Source: Mitsuaria chitosanitabida ATCC BAA-476 = NBRC 102408
GTDB taxonomy: Bacteria; Pseudomonadota; Gammaproteobacteria; Burkholderiales; Burkholderiaceae_C
Length of the DNA stretch: 64,000 nucleotides
NCBI RefSeq assembly: GCF_001598255.1
Contig: NZ_BCYP01000004.1
Coordinates: forward strand, 124,001-188,000
Direction of reading: 5' to 3'
Shown: piece by piece, positions 9,488-18,659 of the stretch
How positions within the stretch are numbered: the first letter of the stretch is position 1
How the letters are laid out: every line of letters begins with the position of its first letter
Position numbers and translations under genes: made by a program
Notes under the pieces: model-generated
What the model saw: the letters and a program-made list of their open reading frames with translations, nothing else
Told to the model about the DNA's origin: nothing
The model's database searches: none

Positions 9488-10078
9488 ATGTTGTCCCCAC
9501 TCTCCACCCCCAACCTCGTCGAGCGTCTCACCGGGACGTCCCGGTTGCTGCTGCGCCCGCCCGAGGCGGCGGACGCCCGGGCTTTCCGCGAGTTGCTGTC
9601 CGACCCGGCGAATCGTCGATTCGAGCCGGGCGGCCGCGCCGCGTCCGAGCGGCTGGAGCACTGGCGGATGCTGTGGGCCCGGGATGGCCTGGGGCCCTGG
9701 GCGGTGCGGCTGCGGGAGCAGCCGTCGCTGGGCGCGATCGGTTTCGGCGGACTGAGCCGGGAGCGCATCGGCGGCGTGATGGCCTTGCAGCTGGAGTTCC
9801 ACTTCCTGTCCGACTTCTGGGGCCGCGGCTATGCGGCGGAGATGTCGCTGGCGGCGCTGGGGCTGGCCTTCGACGGCCTGCATGCGTCGGCGGTGCAGGC
9901 GCTGCTGGCGCCGGGGAACACGGCGGCGCGCAAGACGCTGGAGCGGGTGGGGCTGCGGCTGACGGGCTCCGTCGCCGACCATCCGGGCGAGGCGGCCAGC
10001 CTGCTCTACGAGATCAACGCTGCGCAGTACGCGGCCCATCCACCGGCCCAGCCCGAGGCGACGCCCTTCGGCGCTTGA
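9488..10078 (+). CDS. GNAT-family N-acetyltransferase
   Basis: A 196-residue acetyltransferase of the RimJ/RimL type, which transfers acetyl from acetyl-CoA to an amino group. The N-terminus carries the typical LLLRPPEAADARAF strand. The acetyl-CoA region is recognisable as FWGRGYAAEMSLAALGLAF, and the later NTAARKTLERVGLRL matches the helix that in this family reads N-x-x-S-x-x-x-x-E-K-x-G-F. An in-frame GTG at 9473 could extend it by five residues, but the ATG at 9488 fits the family start better. It is monocistronic and converges on the Crp/Fnr-type gene. The substrate is unknown. Confidence 0.85.
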   Translation: MLSPLSTPNLVERLTGTSRLLLRPPEAADARAFRELLSDPANRRFEPGGRAASERLEHWRMLWARDGLGPWAVRLREQPSLGAIGFGGLSRERIGGVMALQLEFHFLSDFWGRGYAAEMSLAALGLAFDGLHASAVQALLAPGNTAARKTLERVGLRLTGSVADHPGEAASLLYEINAAQYAAHPPAQPEATPFGA

Positions 10079-10102
10079 GTCGGCGTCCGAGATGGCGCCC
10101 GA

Positions 10103-10120
10103 GCCGGTCGCTCGACCGGC
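10103..10120. terminator. Palindrome between convergent genes, possible two-way terminator
   Basis: GCCGGTCG-CT-CGACCGGC is a perfect 8-bp inverted repeat in the 60-nt gap between the converging acetyltransferase and Crp/Fnr genes. It has no T-run on either side, so if it stops transcription it is not a classic intrinsic terminator. Confidence 0.4.
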
Positions 10121-10138
10121 GCGATGCCGCCCTCCGCG

Positions 10139-10918
10139 TCACTGCTGCGGATAGACCCGCAAGCCCGCCAGGTCCAGCACCCTGAGGCCGCCGTACTCGA
10201 CGGCGATGAGGCGCTGGTCCTGCAGATGGCGCAGCGCCTCGTTGACGCGCTGGCGGGACAACCCCACCAGATGCCCGAGCTCCTGCTGCGTGATCCGCAG
10301 CAGCCCGCCCACTCCGGGATACAGCAGCGGATGGAACAGCGCCGCGAGGTTGCGCGCCACGCGCAGGTCGGGATCGCTCTGGCGATCGATCTCGCGCGCG
10401 GCGATGAACTGGCCCAGCCGCTCGTTGAGCTGGTTCAGCACGTAGCGGTTGAAGGCGATGCTGCTCTCCAGCAGCTCGTGGAAGCTCTCCAGCGGCAGCC
10501 CGGCGACCACGCTGCGCCGCAGCGCCTGGATGTTGTAGCGATAGACCTCGCGCTTGAGCAAGGTCCCCTCTCCGAACCATCCGCCCGGCGGCACGCCGGT
10601 GAAGGTCACCGGCCGCGCGGCCGCGTCGTCGTTGCTCATCTTGAGCAGGCCGTCGATCACGCCGAACCAGTAATTGGCTTCACGCCCGATGCGGCACACA
10701 CGCTCGCCCACTTCGACCTCGGCCACCTGGATGCTCGAGGCGACGCGCTCGCGCTGCTCCGGCTCGAGCGCCTTCAGCCAGGGGATCGCCGCCATCTCCA
10801 TCGTCGTCGCGGCCCGCGCGCGCAAGCGCAGCGGCAGCATCGGCACGGGTGGCGCCAGGGGCGAGCGGAGGGGGGCGTCGGTGTGGGCGTCCATCCCCCA
10901 TTCATCGCGTCCCTGCAT
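10139..10918 (-). CDS. Crp/Fnr-family transcriptional regulator
   Basis: A 259-residue regulator with an N-terminal cyclic-nucleotide-binding-like beta roll (about 45-160, with GVPPGGWFGEGTLL resembling the phosphate-binding cassette). A C-terminal helix-turn-helix reads ITQQELGHLVGLSRQRVNEALRHLQ near 205-230. It lacks the N-terminal cysteine cluster of FNR, so it is not an oxygen-sensing iron-sulfur protein. The first 25-40 residues look non-conserved, and translation may begin at one of several internal Met codons. The gene is divergent from the acyl-CoA synthetase/Liv operon with a 169-nt shared upstream region, making it a candidate local regulator. That link is inferred from position only. 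Confidence 0.88.
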   Translation of the reverse strand: MQGRDEWGMDAHTDAPLRSPLAPPVPMLPLRLRARAATTMEMAAIPWLKALEPEQRERVASSIQVAEVEVGERVCRIGREANYWFGVIDGLLKMSNDDAAARPVTFTGVPPGGWFGEGTLLKREVYRYNIQALRRSVVAGLPLESFHELLESSIAFNRYVLNQLNERLGQFIAAREIDRQSDPDLRVARNLAALFHPLLYPGVGGLLRITQQELGHLVGLSRQRVNEALRHLQDQRLIAVEYGGLRVLDLAGLRVYPQQ

Positions 10919-11087
10919 GACATCAACCTGACGCGACCCCCTGGGGAAAACACGCCCCCGAACTTTCGCTAGGAATGTCGGCGCAACGACAACACGGCGT
11001 CAATGGTCGCGCCTACAGTGCATTCACCCCCGCGGATCGAGCGGCTCCATCAGAGAGACGACAGCGGGGGAGCACAAGGAGACAACG

Positions 11088-13034
11088 GTGGAACACACCT
11101 TCCCCCGGCTGTTGCTGGCCCACGCCCGGCAGCGTCCGCACGCACCCGCCCTGCGCGAGAAGGAGCTCGGCATCTGGCAGACGCTGGACTGGGCCGCGCT
11201 CGCCGCGCTGGTGCGCGACATGGCCCACGGCTTCGCGGCCGCCGGCATGACGCGCGGCCAGCACCTCGTCGTCATCGGCGAGAACCGGCCGCGCCTCTAC
11301 GCCGCGATGCTCGCCGCGCAGTCGCTGGGCGCGATCCCGGTGCCGCTGTACCAGGACGCCGTCGCCGCCGAATTCGCCTACCCGCTGCAGAACGCCGAGG
11401 TGGCCTTCGCCATCGTCGAGGACCAGGAGCAGGTCGACAAGCTCATCGAGATCCGGCCGCAATGCCCCTCGCTGAGCCGCATCTGGTTCGACGACCCGCG
11501 CGGCCTGCGTCATTACGCGGCCGAGGGGCTGGCCTCCATCGACGAGCTCTGCGGCGAGGGCCGCGCCCACGCGCTGCGCCATCCTGGCCTGTTCGAGACC
11601 GAGGTCGACGCGAGCCGCGCCGACGATGTCGCGGCGATGTTCTTCACCTCCGGCACCACCGGTCATCCGAAGGGCGTGGTCCACACCCATGCCTCGCTGA
11701 TCGACCGCGCGCTCGCCGGCGCGCGCTTCGACAAGCTCACGCACGACGAGGAAGTCCTCGCCTATCTGCCCTGCGCCTGGATCGGCCAGAACATCTTCAG
11801 CTACGCGCAGTGGCTGGCCTGCGGCTACGTCGTCAACTGTCCCGAGTCCGCCAGCACCGTCAGCATCGATCTCAAGGAGATCGGCCCGACCTACTACTTC
11901 GCGCCGCCGCGCGTCTTCGAGGGCCTGCTCACCAGCGTGATGATCCGCATGGAGGACGCGGGCGCGGTCAAGCGCTGGCTGTTCGCGCGCTGCATGGACC
12001 TGGCGCGCCGCGTCGGCCCCGCGCTGATGGACGGCCAGCCGGTGAGCGGCTGGGACCGGCTCAAGTACCGCCTTGGCGACGCGCTGATCTACGGTCCGCT
12101 GCGCAACACGCTGGGCTTCTCGCGGGTGCGGGTGGCCTACACGGCGGGCGAGGCCATCGGGCCCGACCTGTTCAGCTTCTATCGCTCCATCGGGATCAAC
12201 CTCAAGCAGCTCTACGGCTCGACCGAGACCGCGGTCTTCGTCTGCCTGCAGCCCGATCACGAGGCCAAGTCCGACACCGTCGGCGTGCCCATCGACGGCG
12301 TCGAGATCCGCCTCGCGGAGAGCGGCGAGATCCTGGTGCGCTCGCCCGGTCTGCTCAAGGGCTACTACAAGAATCCGGCGGCCACGGCCGAGGTGCTCGA
12401 TGCCGAGGGCTGGTACCGGACGGGGGACGCGGGCTTCCTCGACGCGGGCGGCCACCTGAAGATCATCGACCGCGCCAAGGACGTGGGCCGGCTGCGCGGC
12501 GGCGGGCATGACGGCGCGATGTTCGCGCCCAAGTATGTGGAGAACAAGCTGAAGTTCTTCGCCTTCATCAAGGAGGCGGTGGCCTTCGGCGACGGCCGCG
12601 ACCGCGTCTGCGCCTTCATCAACATCGATGTCGAGGCGGTGGGCAACTGGGCCGAGCGGCGCAACCTGCCGTACGCCGGCTACACCGACCTCGCCAGCAA
12701 GCCCGAGGTCTACACGCTGATCCAGGACTGCGTGCGGCAGGTCAACGCGGACCTGGCGCAGGACGAGCGTCTGGCGGGCAGCCAGATCACGCGCTTCCTG
12801 GTGCTGCACAAGGAGCTGGATGCCGATGACGGCGAGCTCACCCGCACCCGCAAGGTCCGCCGCGGCGCGATCGCGGAGAAGTACGAGGTGCTGATCTCGG
12901 CGCTCTACGCCGGCAAGACCTCGCAGTTCATCGAGACGGCGGTCCGCTTCGAGGACGGTCGCACCGGCAAGGTCGCCGCGGACCTGCGCATCGAGGAGGC
13001 CCCGACCTTCTCTCCCACCCGGAGGGCCGCCTGA
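11088..13034 (+). CDS. AMP-forming acyl-CoA synthetase
   Basis: A 648-residue member of the acyl-CoA synthetase (long-chain type) branch of the ANL family, forming acyl-CoA from a carboxylic acid, ATP and CoA. The P-loop is FFTSGTTGHPKGVVHTH near residue 185. The A5 motif YGSTET lies near 378, and the A7/A8 region has GWYRTGDAG followed by IDRAKDVGRLRGG. The start is a GTG preceded by AAGGAG at a spacing of 6. Its TGA overlaps the livG ATG (TGATG), so it is the first gene of a Liv transporter operon. Association with an amphipathic-acid transporter suggests that the imported acid is activated at once. The substrate is not determinable here. Confidence 0.9.
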   Translation: MEHTFPRLLLAHARQRPHAPALREKELGIWQTLDWAALAALVRDMAHGFAAAGMTRGQHLVVIGENRPRLYAAMLAAQSLGAIPVPLYQDAVAAEFAYPLQNAEVAFAIVEDQEQVDKLIEIRPQCPSLSRIWFDDPRGLRHYAAEGLASIDELCGEGRAHALRHPGLFETEVDASRADDVAAMFFTSGTTGHPKGVVHTHASLIDRALAGARFDKLTHDEEVLAYLPCAWIGQNIFSYAQWLACGYVVNCPESASTVSIDLKEIGPTYYFAPPRVFEGLLTSVMIRMEDAGAVKRWLFARCMDLARRVGPALMDGQPVSGWDRLKYRLGDALIYGPLRNTLGFSRVRVAYTAGEAIGPDLFSFYRSIGINLKQLYGSTETAVFVCLQPDHEAKSDTVGVPIDGVEIRLAESGEILVRSPGLLKGYYKNPAATAEVLDAEGWYRTGDAGFLDAGGHLKIIDRAKDVGRLRGGGHDGAMFAPKYVENKLKFFAFIKEAVAFGDGRDRVCAFINIDVEAVGNWAERRNLPYAGYTDLASKPEVYTLIQDCVRQVNADLAQDERLAGSQITRFLVLHKELDADDGELTRTRKVRRGAIAEKYEVLISALYAGKTSQFIETAVRFEDGRTGKVAADLRIEEAPTFSPTRRAA

Positions 13035-13927
13035 TGAGCGCCACCATCGCCGCGCCGGGATCGGCGCTGTTCCAGGAAGCCGGCGCCTCGATCGCGATGC
13101 CGGCGGCCTCCGCCTCGTCCGGCAGTGCCGCGACGGGTCGCCGCGTCGGGGACGTGATCCTCGAGGCGCGCGGCATCACGCTGTCCTTCGGCGGCGTGAA
13201 GGCGCTCAACGACATCAGCTTCGACGTCCGCGAGCACGAGATCCGCGCCATCATCGGCCCCAACGGCGCGGGCAAGAGCTCGATGCTGAACTGCATCAAC
13301 GGCGTCTACCAGCCGCAGCAGGGCCGCGTGATGTTCCGGGGTCAGGACATGCGCCAGCTGAGCCCGCGCGTGCGCCTGCGCCGCATGGCCGAGATGGGCG
13401 TCGCGCGGACCTTCCAGAACCTGGCGCTGTTCAAGGGCATGAGCGTGCTGGACAACATCATGACCGGCCGCAACCTGCGCATGCGGCGCAATCTGCTGTG
13501 GCAGGCGCTGCGTGTCGGGCCCGCGGTGCAGGAGGAGATCGCCCACCGCGAGAAGGTCGAGCGCATCATCGATTTCCTCGAGATCCAGGCGCATCGCAAG
13601 ACGCCGGTCGGCGGTCTGCCGTACGGCCTTCAGAAGCGCGTCGACCTGGGCCGCGCGCTCGCGATGGAGCCCAAGGTGCTGCTGCTGGACGAGCCCATGG
13701 CGGGCATGAACGTCGAGGAGAAGCAGGACATGTGCCGCTTCATCCTGGACGTCAACGACGAGTTCGGCACCACCATCGTGCTGATCGAGCACGACATGGG
13801 CGTGGTCATGGACATCAGCGACCGCGTCGTGGTGCTGGACTATGGCCGCAAGATCGGCGACGGGACGCCCGACGAGGTGCGCGCCAATCCCGAAGTCATC
13901 CGCGCCTACCTCGGCGCCGGCGAGTGA
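13034..13927 (+). CDS. livG: Liv-type ABC transporter ATP-binding protein (LivG-like)
   Basis: A 297-residue ATPase of the branched-chain amino acid (HAAT) ABC family. About 38 non-conserved residues precede the domain. The Walker A is GPNGAGKSS near residue 77, the signature region reads GGLPYGLQKRVDLGRALA in place of the classic LSGGQ, and the Walker B is VLLLDEPMAGMN. The Asp-loop and His-switch region reads VLIEHDMGVVM. LivG and LivF proteins form the heterodimeric motor for LivH and LivM. It overlaps the preceding synthetase stop by one base and is followed after 24 nt by livH. Substrates of such transporters include aromatic and short-chain acids as well as amino acids. Confidence 0.92.
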   Translation: MSATIAAPGSALFQEAGASIAMPAASASSGSAATGRRVGDVILEARGITLSFGGVKALNDISFDVREHEIRAIIGPNGAGKSSMLNCINGVYQPQQGRVMFRGQDMRQLSPRVRLRRMAEMGVARTFQNLALFKGMSVLDNIMTGRNLRMRRNLLWQALRVGPAVQEEIAHREKVERIIDFLEIQAHRKTPVGGLPYGLQKRVDLGRALAMEPKVLLLDEPMAGMNVEEKQDMCRFILDVNDEFGTTIVLIEHDMGVVMDISDRVVVLDYGRKIGDGTPDEVRANPEVIRAYLGAGE

Positions 13928-13951
13928 GGCCTCGCGGCCAAGGACACGATC

Positions 13952-14881
13952 ATGGGCTTCTTCCTCGAAACCGTCTTCGGCGGGCTGATGGCCGGCATGC
14001 TCTACGCCCTGGTGGCGCTGGGCTTCGTGCTGATCTTCAAGGCCTCCGGCGTCTTCAACTTCTCGCAGGGCGCGATGGTGCTGTTCGCGGCGCTGGCGAT
14101 GGCGCGCTTCGCCGAATGGTTCCCGCAGTGGCTCGGCTTCGAGAGCCAGGTGCTCGCGAACCTGCTCGCGCTGATCGCGGCGGCCGGCTGCCTGGTCGTG
14201 GTGGCCTGGCTGGTGGAGCGGCTGGCGCTGCGCGGCCTGGTCAACCAGCCGGCGATCACGCTGCTGATGGCGACGCTGGGCATCAGCTACTTCCTGGACG
14301 GCGCGGGTCAGCTGATCTTCGGCAGCGCGACCTACAAGATCGACGTCGGCCTGCCCAAGGATCCGATGTTCGTGCTCGAGAACGTCTTCCAGGGCGGGCT
14401 GCTGCTCAACAAGGAGGACCTGTACTCCGCGGTGATCGCGGCGCTGCTGGTGGGCGCGCTGACGCTGTTCTTCCAAAAGACCCGCACCGGCCGCGCGCTG
14501 CGCGCCGTCGCCGACGACCACCAGGCCGCGCAGTCCATCGGCATTCCGCTGGCGCGCATCTGGGTGATCGTGTGGTCGGTGGGCGGGCTGGTCGCGCTGG
14601 TGGCCGGGATCATCTGGGGCAGCAAGCTGGGCGTGCAGTACTCGATCTCGCTGGTGGCGCTGAAGGCCTTCCCGGTCGTGATCCTGGGCGGGCTGACCTC
14701 GGTGCCGGGCGCCATCCTGGGCGGGCTGATCATCGGCGTGGGCGAGAAGCTCTCCGAGATCTACCTCGGCCAGCACCTGGGCGGCGGCATCGAGAACTGG
14801 TTCGCCTACGTGCTCGCGCTGGGCTTTCTGCTGGTGCGGCCGCAGGGCCTCTTCGGCGACAAGATCATCGACCGCGTCTGA
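13952..14881 (+). CDS. livH: Liv-type ABC transporter permease (LivH-like)
   Basis: A 309-residue inner-membrane permease with about eight hydrophobic helices. The N-terminal GLMAGMLYALVALGFVLIFKASGVFNFSQG segment region is the hallmark of LivH. A C-terminal stretch (LGGLTSVPGAILGGLIIG, then LVRPQGLFG) is also typical. It would form the membrane channel with LivM. The gene lies within the operon, 24 nt after livG and 24 nt before livM. Confidence 0.93.
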   Translation: MGFFLETVFGGLMAGMLYALVALGFVLIFKASGVFNFSQGAMVLFAALAMARFAEWFPQWLGFESQVLANLLALIAAAGCLVVVAWLVERLALRGLVNQPAITLLMATLGISYFLDGAGQLIFGSATYKIDVGLPKDPMFVLENVFQGGLLLNKEDLYSAVIAALLVGALTLFFQKTRTGRALRAVADDHQAAQSIGIPLARIWVIVWSVGGLVALVAGIIWGSKLGVQYSISLVALKAFPVVILGGLTSVPGAILGGLIIGVGEKLSEIYLGQHLGGGIENWFAYVLALGFLLVRPQGLFGDKIIDRV

Positions 14882-14905
14882 CGCGCGCCGGCAAGGAGAC
14901 GACCC

Positions 14906-15970
14906 GTGCTCTATCGTGAAAACGGCCAGTTCAAGGCCTCCTACCGCGCGGACCTGGCGCTGTTCCCCATCGCGCAGGACCGCCTCGCGATGCTGGTGCT
15001 GGCGCTGGTGGCCTTCGTCGCCGTGCCCGGGCTGGCCAGCGACTACACCTTCCGCGCCGTGCTGATTCCCTTCCTCGTGCTGTCGCTGGCGGCGCTGGGC
15101 CTGAACGTGCTGGTGGGCTACTGCGGGCAGATCTCGCTGGGCACCGGCGCCTTCATGGCGGTGGGTGCCTACGCGGCCTACAACCTGCTGGCGCGCATCG
15201 ACGGCATGCCGCTGCTGCTGGCCCTGCTGGGCGGCGGTCTCGCGTCGACGGTCTGCGGCGTGCTGTTCGGCTTGCCGAGCCTGCGCATCCGCGGGCTCTA
15301 TCTCGCGGTGGCGACGCTGGCGGCGCAGTTCTTCATCGACTGGTTCGTCAACCGCGTGCCGTGGGTGACCAACAATTCGTCCTCGGGCTCCGTCAGCGTG
15401 GGGCCGCTGCAGATCTTCGGTCTGCCGCTGGAGACGCCGGTGCAGCGCTATCTGCTGTGCCTGTCGCTGGTGGTGGTCTGCGGGCTGGCGACCAAGAACC
15501 TGGTGCGCGGCGCCATCGGCCGCGAGTGGATGGCGATCCGCGACATGGACGTCGCCGCCGCCGTCATCGGCATCCGGCCGGTGCACGCCAAGCTGACCGC
15601 CTTCGCGGTGAGCAGCTTCATCGTCGGCGTGGCCGGCGCGCTGTGGGCCTTCATCCATCTGGGCGCCTGGGAGCCGGCCGCCTTCGGCATCGACAAGTCC
15701 TTCCAGCTGCTGTTCATGATCATCATCGGCGGGCTGGGCTCGATCGCCGGCAGCTTCTTCGGCGCCGCCTTCATCGTGCTGCTGCCGCTGCTGCTGAACT
15801 ACGTGCCGCACTGGCTGGGCCTGCCGCTGTCCACGGGCACCGCCTCGCACCTGGAGCACATGATCTTCGGCGCGCTGATCGTGTTCTTCCTCATCGTCGA
15901 GCCGCACGGTCTCGCAAGGCTCTGGTCCACGGCTCGTCAAAAGTTGCGGCTCTGGCCCTTCCCGCATTGA
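14906..15970 (+). CDS. livM: Liv-type ABC transporter permease (LivM-like)
   Basis: A 354-residue permease paired with LivH. Predicted helices run from about residue 25 to 340. LivM features include LALGLNVLVGYCGQISLGTGAF near residues 62-85, and AFAVSSFIVGVAGALWAF. The start is a GTG with a good AAGGAG site 9 nt upstream. Translation yields MLYRENGQFKASYRADLALF, a hydrophilic N-terminus common in the betaproteobacterial LivM proteins that accompany acyl-CoA synthetases. It ends 64 nt before the binding-protein gene. Confidence 0.92.
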   Translation: MLYRENGQFKASYRADLALFPIAQDRLAMLVLALVAFVAVPGLASDYTFRAVLIPFLVLSLAALGLNVLVGYCGQISLGTGAFMAVGAYAAYNLLARIDGMPLLLALLGGGLASTVCGVLFGLPSLRIRGLYLAVATLAAQFFIDWFVNRVPWVTNNSSSGSVSVGPLQIFGLPLETPVQRYLLCLSLVVVCGLATKNLVRGAIGREWMAIRDMDVAAAVIGIRPVHAKLTAFAVSSFIVGVAGALWAFIHLGAWEPAAFGIDKSFQLLFMIIIGGLGSIAGSFFGAAFIVLLPLLLNYVPHWLGLPLSTGTASHLEHMIFGALIVFFLIVEPHGLARLWSTARQKLRLWPFPH

Positions 15971-16034
15971 TCGCGCAGTTGAGTCCACGAGATTTCAAAC
16001 CGCACCGCAGAGTGCACCATCAGGAGACGACACC

Positions 16035-17354
16035 ATGAGCTTGAAGACCCTCGCGCGGGGCGCGCTGTCCGTGGCGGCCTTGGCCGCGGCCGCCGTGCCC
16101 TTCCTGGCACAGGCGCAGGCCGCCAACGAGCAGTTCATCCCGCTGCTGGTGTACCGCACCGGCCAGTTCGCGCCGCTGGGCATCCCCTGGGCCGACGGCA
16201 AGCAGGACTACCTCAAGCTCGTCAACGCGCGCGACGGCGGCGTGAACGGGGTCAAGCTCGCCTATGAGGAATGCGAGACCGCCTACGACGCCGCCAAGGG
16301 CGTCGAGTGCTACGAGCGCCTGAAGGGCAAGGGCGGCGGCGCGTCGGGCTTCGACACGCAGTCCACCGGCATCACCTTCGCGGTGACCGACAAGGCCTTC
16401 ATCGACAAGGTCGTCGTCGAGACCCCGGGGTACGGCCTGTCGCAGTCGGCCGACGGCACCGTCTTCGAATGGAATTTCCCGCTGCTGGGCACCTACTGGA
16501 CCGCGGCCGACGTGATGCTGCAGGACATCGCGAAGAAGGAGAAGGGCTCGCTCAAGGGCAAGAAGATCGCGCTGGTCTATCACGACAGCCCCTATGGGAA
16601 GGAGCCGATTCCGCTGATCCAGAAGCGCGCCGCGGCCGAAGGCTTCGAGGTGCTGCTGTATCCGGTCACGCCCCCGGGCGTCGAGCAGAAGTCCACCTGG
16701 CTGCAGATCCGCCAGCAGCGGCCGGACTACGTGCTGTTCTGGTCCGCCGGCGTGATGACGCCGGCCGGCATCCGCGAGGCGCAGGCCAGCGGCTATCCGC
16801 GCGAGAAGATCTACGCCGTGTGGTGGGCCGGCTCGGACCATGACGTCAAGGACATCGGCGCCGGCGCCAAGGGCTACAACGCGATCACGCTGCACAACAG
16901 CGCGGCCAAGGACAAGGTCCATGACGAGCTGAGGAAGTACGTCTACGACAAGGGCCAGGGCACCGGCGCGCCCACCGGCATCGGCGCGATCGCGCACACG
17001 CGCGGGATGATGATCTCGATGCTGCAGGTCGAGGCCATCCGCACCGCGCAGGAGAAGTTCGGCAAGGGCAAGGTCATGACGCCCGAGCAGGTCCGCTGGG
17101 GCTTCGAGAACCTGAACCTGACCGCGGATCGCCTCAAGGCGCTGGGCTTCGGCGAGGTGATGCGTCCGGTGCAGACCAGCTGCTCGAACCACATGGGCAC
17201 GGACTGGGCGCGCATCGTCCAGTGGGACGGCGCGAAGTGGAACATCGCCTCCGACTGGTACCAGTCGGACAAGACCCACATCGATCCGATGGTCAAGGAG
17301 TACGCCGCCAAGTACGCCAAGGACAAGAACCTCAAGCCGCGCAGCTGCGGCTGA
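16035..17354 (+). CDS. livK: Periplasmic substrate-binding protein of the Liv-type transporter
   Basis: A 439-residue binding protein (type I periplasmic binding fold) with a Sec signal peptide of about 31 residues ending AQAQA-A. The mature protein starts near NEQFIPLLVYRTGQFAPLG, and later has GVKLAYEECETAYDAAKGVECYERL. It delivers the ligand to LivHM in the periplasm. It is longer than classical LivK/LivJ (about 370), like the group found with CoA ligases in Burkholderiales. A single Cys pair (CETAYDAAKGVEC) could form a disulfide. The ligand is unknown; the presence of two CoA ligases in the operon argues for an organic acid rather than an amino acid. Confidence 0.9.
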   Translation: MSLKTLARGALSVAALAAAAVPFLAQAQAANEQFIPLLVYRTGQFAPLGIPWADGKQDYLKLVNARDGGVNGVKLAYEECETAYDAAKGVECYERLKGKGGGASGFDTQSTGITFAVTDKAFIDKVVVETPGYGLSQSADGTVFEWNFPLLGTYWTAADVMLQDIAKKEKGSLKGKKIALVYHDSPYGKEPIPLIQKRAAAEGFEVLLYPVTPPGVEQKSTWLQIRQQRPDYVLFWSAGVMTPAGIREAQASGYPREKIYAVWWAGSDHDVKDIGAGAKGYNAITLHNSAAKDKVHDELRKYVYDKGQGTGAPTGIGAIAHTRGMMISMLQVEAIRTAQEKFGKGKVMTPEQVRWGFENLNLTADRLKALGFGEVMRPVQTSCSNHMGTDWARIVQWDGAKWNIASDWYQSDKTHIDPMVKEYAAKYAKDKNLKPRSCG

Positions 17355-17377
17355 TCCGCTGATCCAGGAATCCCGCC

Positions 17378-18259
17378 ATGCCAGCCACCATCGCAACCCC
17401 TGACCCCGTGGGCGCCACGACCGGCGCCGTCGGCGCGACCGAGGCCGCGGCCGCGGCCACTCCGCTGCTCGACGTCAACGGCATCGAGGTCATCTATCAC
17501 CACGTGATCCTGGTGCTCAAGGGCGTGTCGTTGCGCGTGCCCACGGGCGCGGTGGTGGCGCTGCTCGGCGGCAACGGCGCCGGCAAGACCACGACGCTGC
17601 GCGCCATCTCCAACCTGCTGGCGGGCGAGCGCGGCGAGGTGACCAAGGGCTCGATCGAGCTGCGCGGCGAGCGCATCGAGAAGCTCTCGCCCGCCGAGCT
17701 CGTGCACCGCGGCGTCGTCCAGGTGATGGAGGGGCGTCACTGCTTCGCCCACCTGACGATCGAGGAGAACCTGCTCACCGGCGCCTATGCGCGCCGCGAC
17801 GGCAAGGCCGCCGTGGCCGAGACGCTGGAGAAGGTCTACAACTACTTCCCGCGGCTCAAGACGCGGCGGACCTCGCAGGCCGCCTATACCTCGGGCGGCG
17901 AGCAGCAGATGTGCGCGATCGGCCGGGCGTTGATGGCGGGGCCCAGGATGGTGCTGCTGGACGAGCCCTCGATGGGGCTCGCGCCGCAGATCGTCGAGGA
18001 GGTCTTCGAGATCGTGCGCGACCTCAACCAGAAGGAGGGCACGACCTTCCTGCTGGCCGAGCAGAACACCAACATGGCGCTGCGCTACGCCGATTACGGC
18101 TACATCCTCGAGAACGGCCGCGTCGTCATGGACGGCGCCGCGCAGGCCCTGCGCGACAACGAGGACGTGCGCGAGTTCTATCTCGGCATGGGCGGCGGCG
18201 ACCGCAAGAGCTTCCGCGACGTCAAGAGCTACAAGCGGCGCAAGCGCTGGTTGACATGA
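17378..18259 (+). CDS. livF: Liv-type ABC transporter ATP-binding protein (LivF-like)
   Basis: A 293-residue second ATPase of the transporter. After a non-conserved, Ala/Thr-rich leader of about 28 residues, the nucleotide-binding domain shows Walker A GGNGAGKTT, the signature SGGEQQMCAIGRALM, Walker B MVLLDEPSMGLAP and the His-switch-like LLAEQNTNMAL, where a Gln replaces the usual His as in LivF proteins. A basic tail (SYKRRKRWL) follows the domain. It is 24 nt downstream of livK. After it a 96-nt spacer containing short GATCGAA(A/G)GATC repeats leads to a small unknown gene. Confidence 0.92.
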   Translation: MPATIATPDPVGATTGAVGATEAAAAATPLLDVNGIEVIYHHVILVLKGVSLRVPTGAVVALLGGNGAGKTTTLRAISNLLAGERGEVTKGSIELRGERIEKLSPAELVHRGVVQVMEGRHCFAHLTIEENLLTGAYARRDGKAAVAETLEKVYNYFPRLKTRRTSQAAYTSGGEQQMCAIGRALMAGPRMVLLDEPSMGLAPQIVEEVFEIVRDLNQKEGTTFLLAEQNTNMALRYADYGYILENGRVVMDGAAQALRDNEDVREFYLGMGGGDRKSFRDVKSYKRRKRWLT

Positions 18260-18355
18260 GTCGGTCGGGAAGCGCGGGACCGGGCGTCTCGCCGGATTGA
18301 GCGATCGAAGGATCACAGGATCGAAAGATCGACGGGTTTCAAGGGAGAGCAGTTC

Positions 18356-18646
18356 ATGGACAACGACTTCTTCGCGCCGCCGCCGTTCAAGGTCGAGGAG
18401 CAGCTGGTGCAACTGCGCCGCGCGCTGCGCGAGCTGCGCAGCCTCACCGAACGGGGCGACGCCTGGAGCTTCGAAGGACAGGAGGTCCTGAAGCTCGCCG
18501 CCGGCGACGGCCAGATCGACGCGAAGCTGGCGCGCAAGCCGGCGCGCAGTCCGGACTGGGATGCGCGCCCCTGCCGGTCCTCGGCCGACGTGCGCAAGCT
18601 GCAGGACGAGCTCAAGCGCCGCCTCGCGCAGTGGGCGGACGAGTGA
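18356..18646 (+). CDS. Small uncharacterised protein inside the Liv/CoA-ligase block
   Basis: I do not recognise a named family for this 96-residue protein. It is highly charged and predicted mainly helical: an N-terminal helix around 12-35 (VEEQLVQLRRALRELRSLTE), a short strand region (FEGQEVLKLAA) and a C-terminal helix (SSADVRKLQDELKRRLAQWADE). It has no signal peptide, no membrane segment and only one Cys. It starts 14 nt after a GGGAGAG site and ends 13 nt before the next ligase gene, so it is clearly part of the operon. A small cytoplasmic partner of the ligase or transporter is possible, but no function can be assigned. Confidence 0.8.
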   Translation: MDNDFFAPPPFKVEEQLVQLRRALRELRSLTERGDAWSFEGQEVLKLAAGDGQIDAKLARKPARSPDWDARPCRSSADVRKLQDELKRRLAQWADE

Positions 18647-18659
18647 GGAGGGACGCGTG

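Noticed and set aside
12905-15988. 1027-codon open frame on the minus strand
   Set aside because: It is antisense to livG, livH and livM, which are complete and recognisable. Its translation is low-complexity His/Gln/Arg sequence.
18292-18340. GATCGAA-type short repeats as a regulatory array
   Set aside because: Only two or three imperfect copies exist in the livF-to-next-gene spacer, too few and too short to distinguish from chance.
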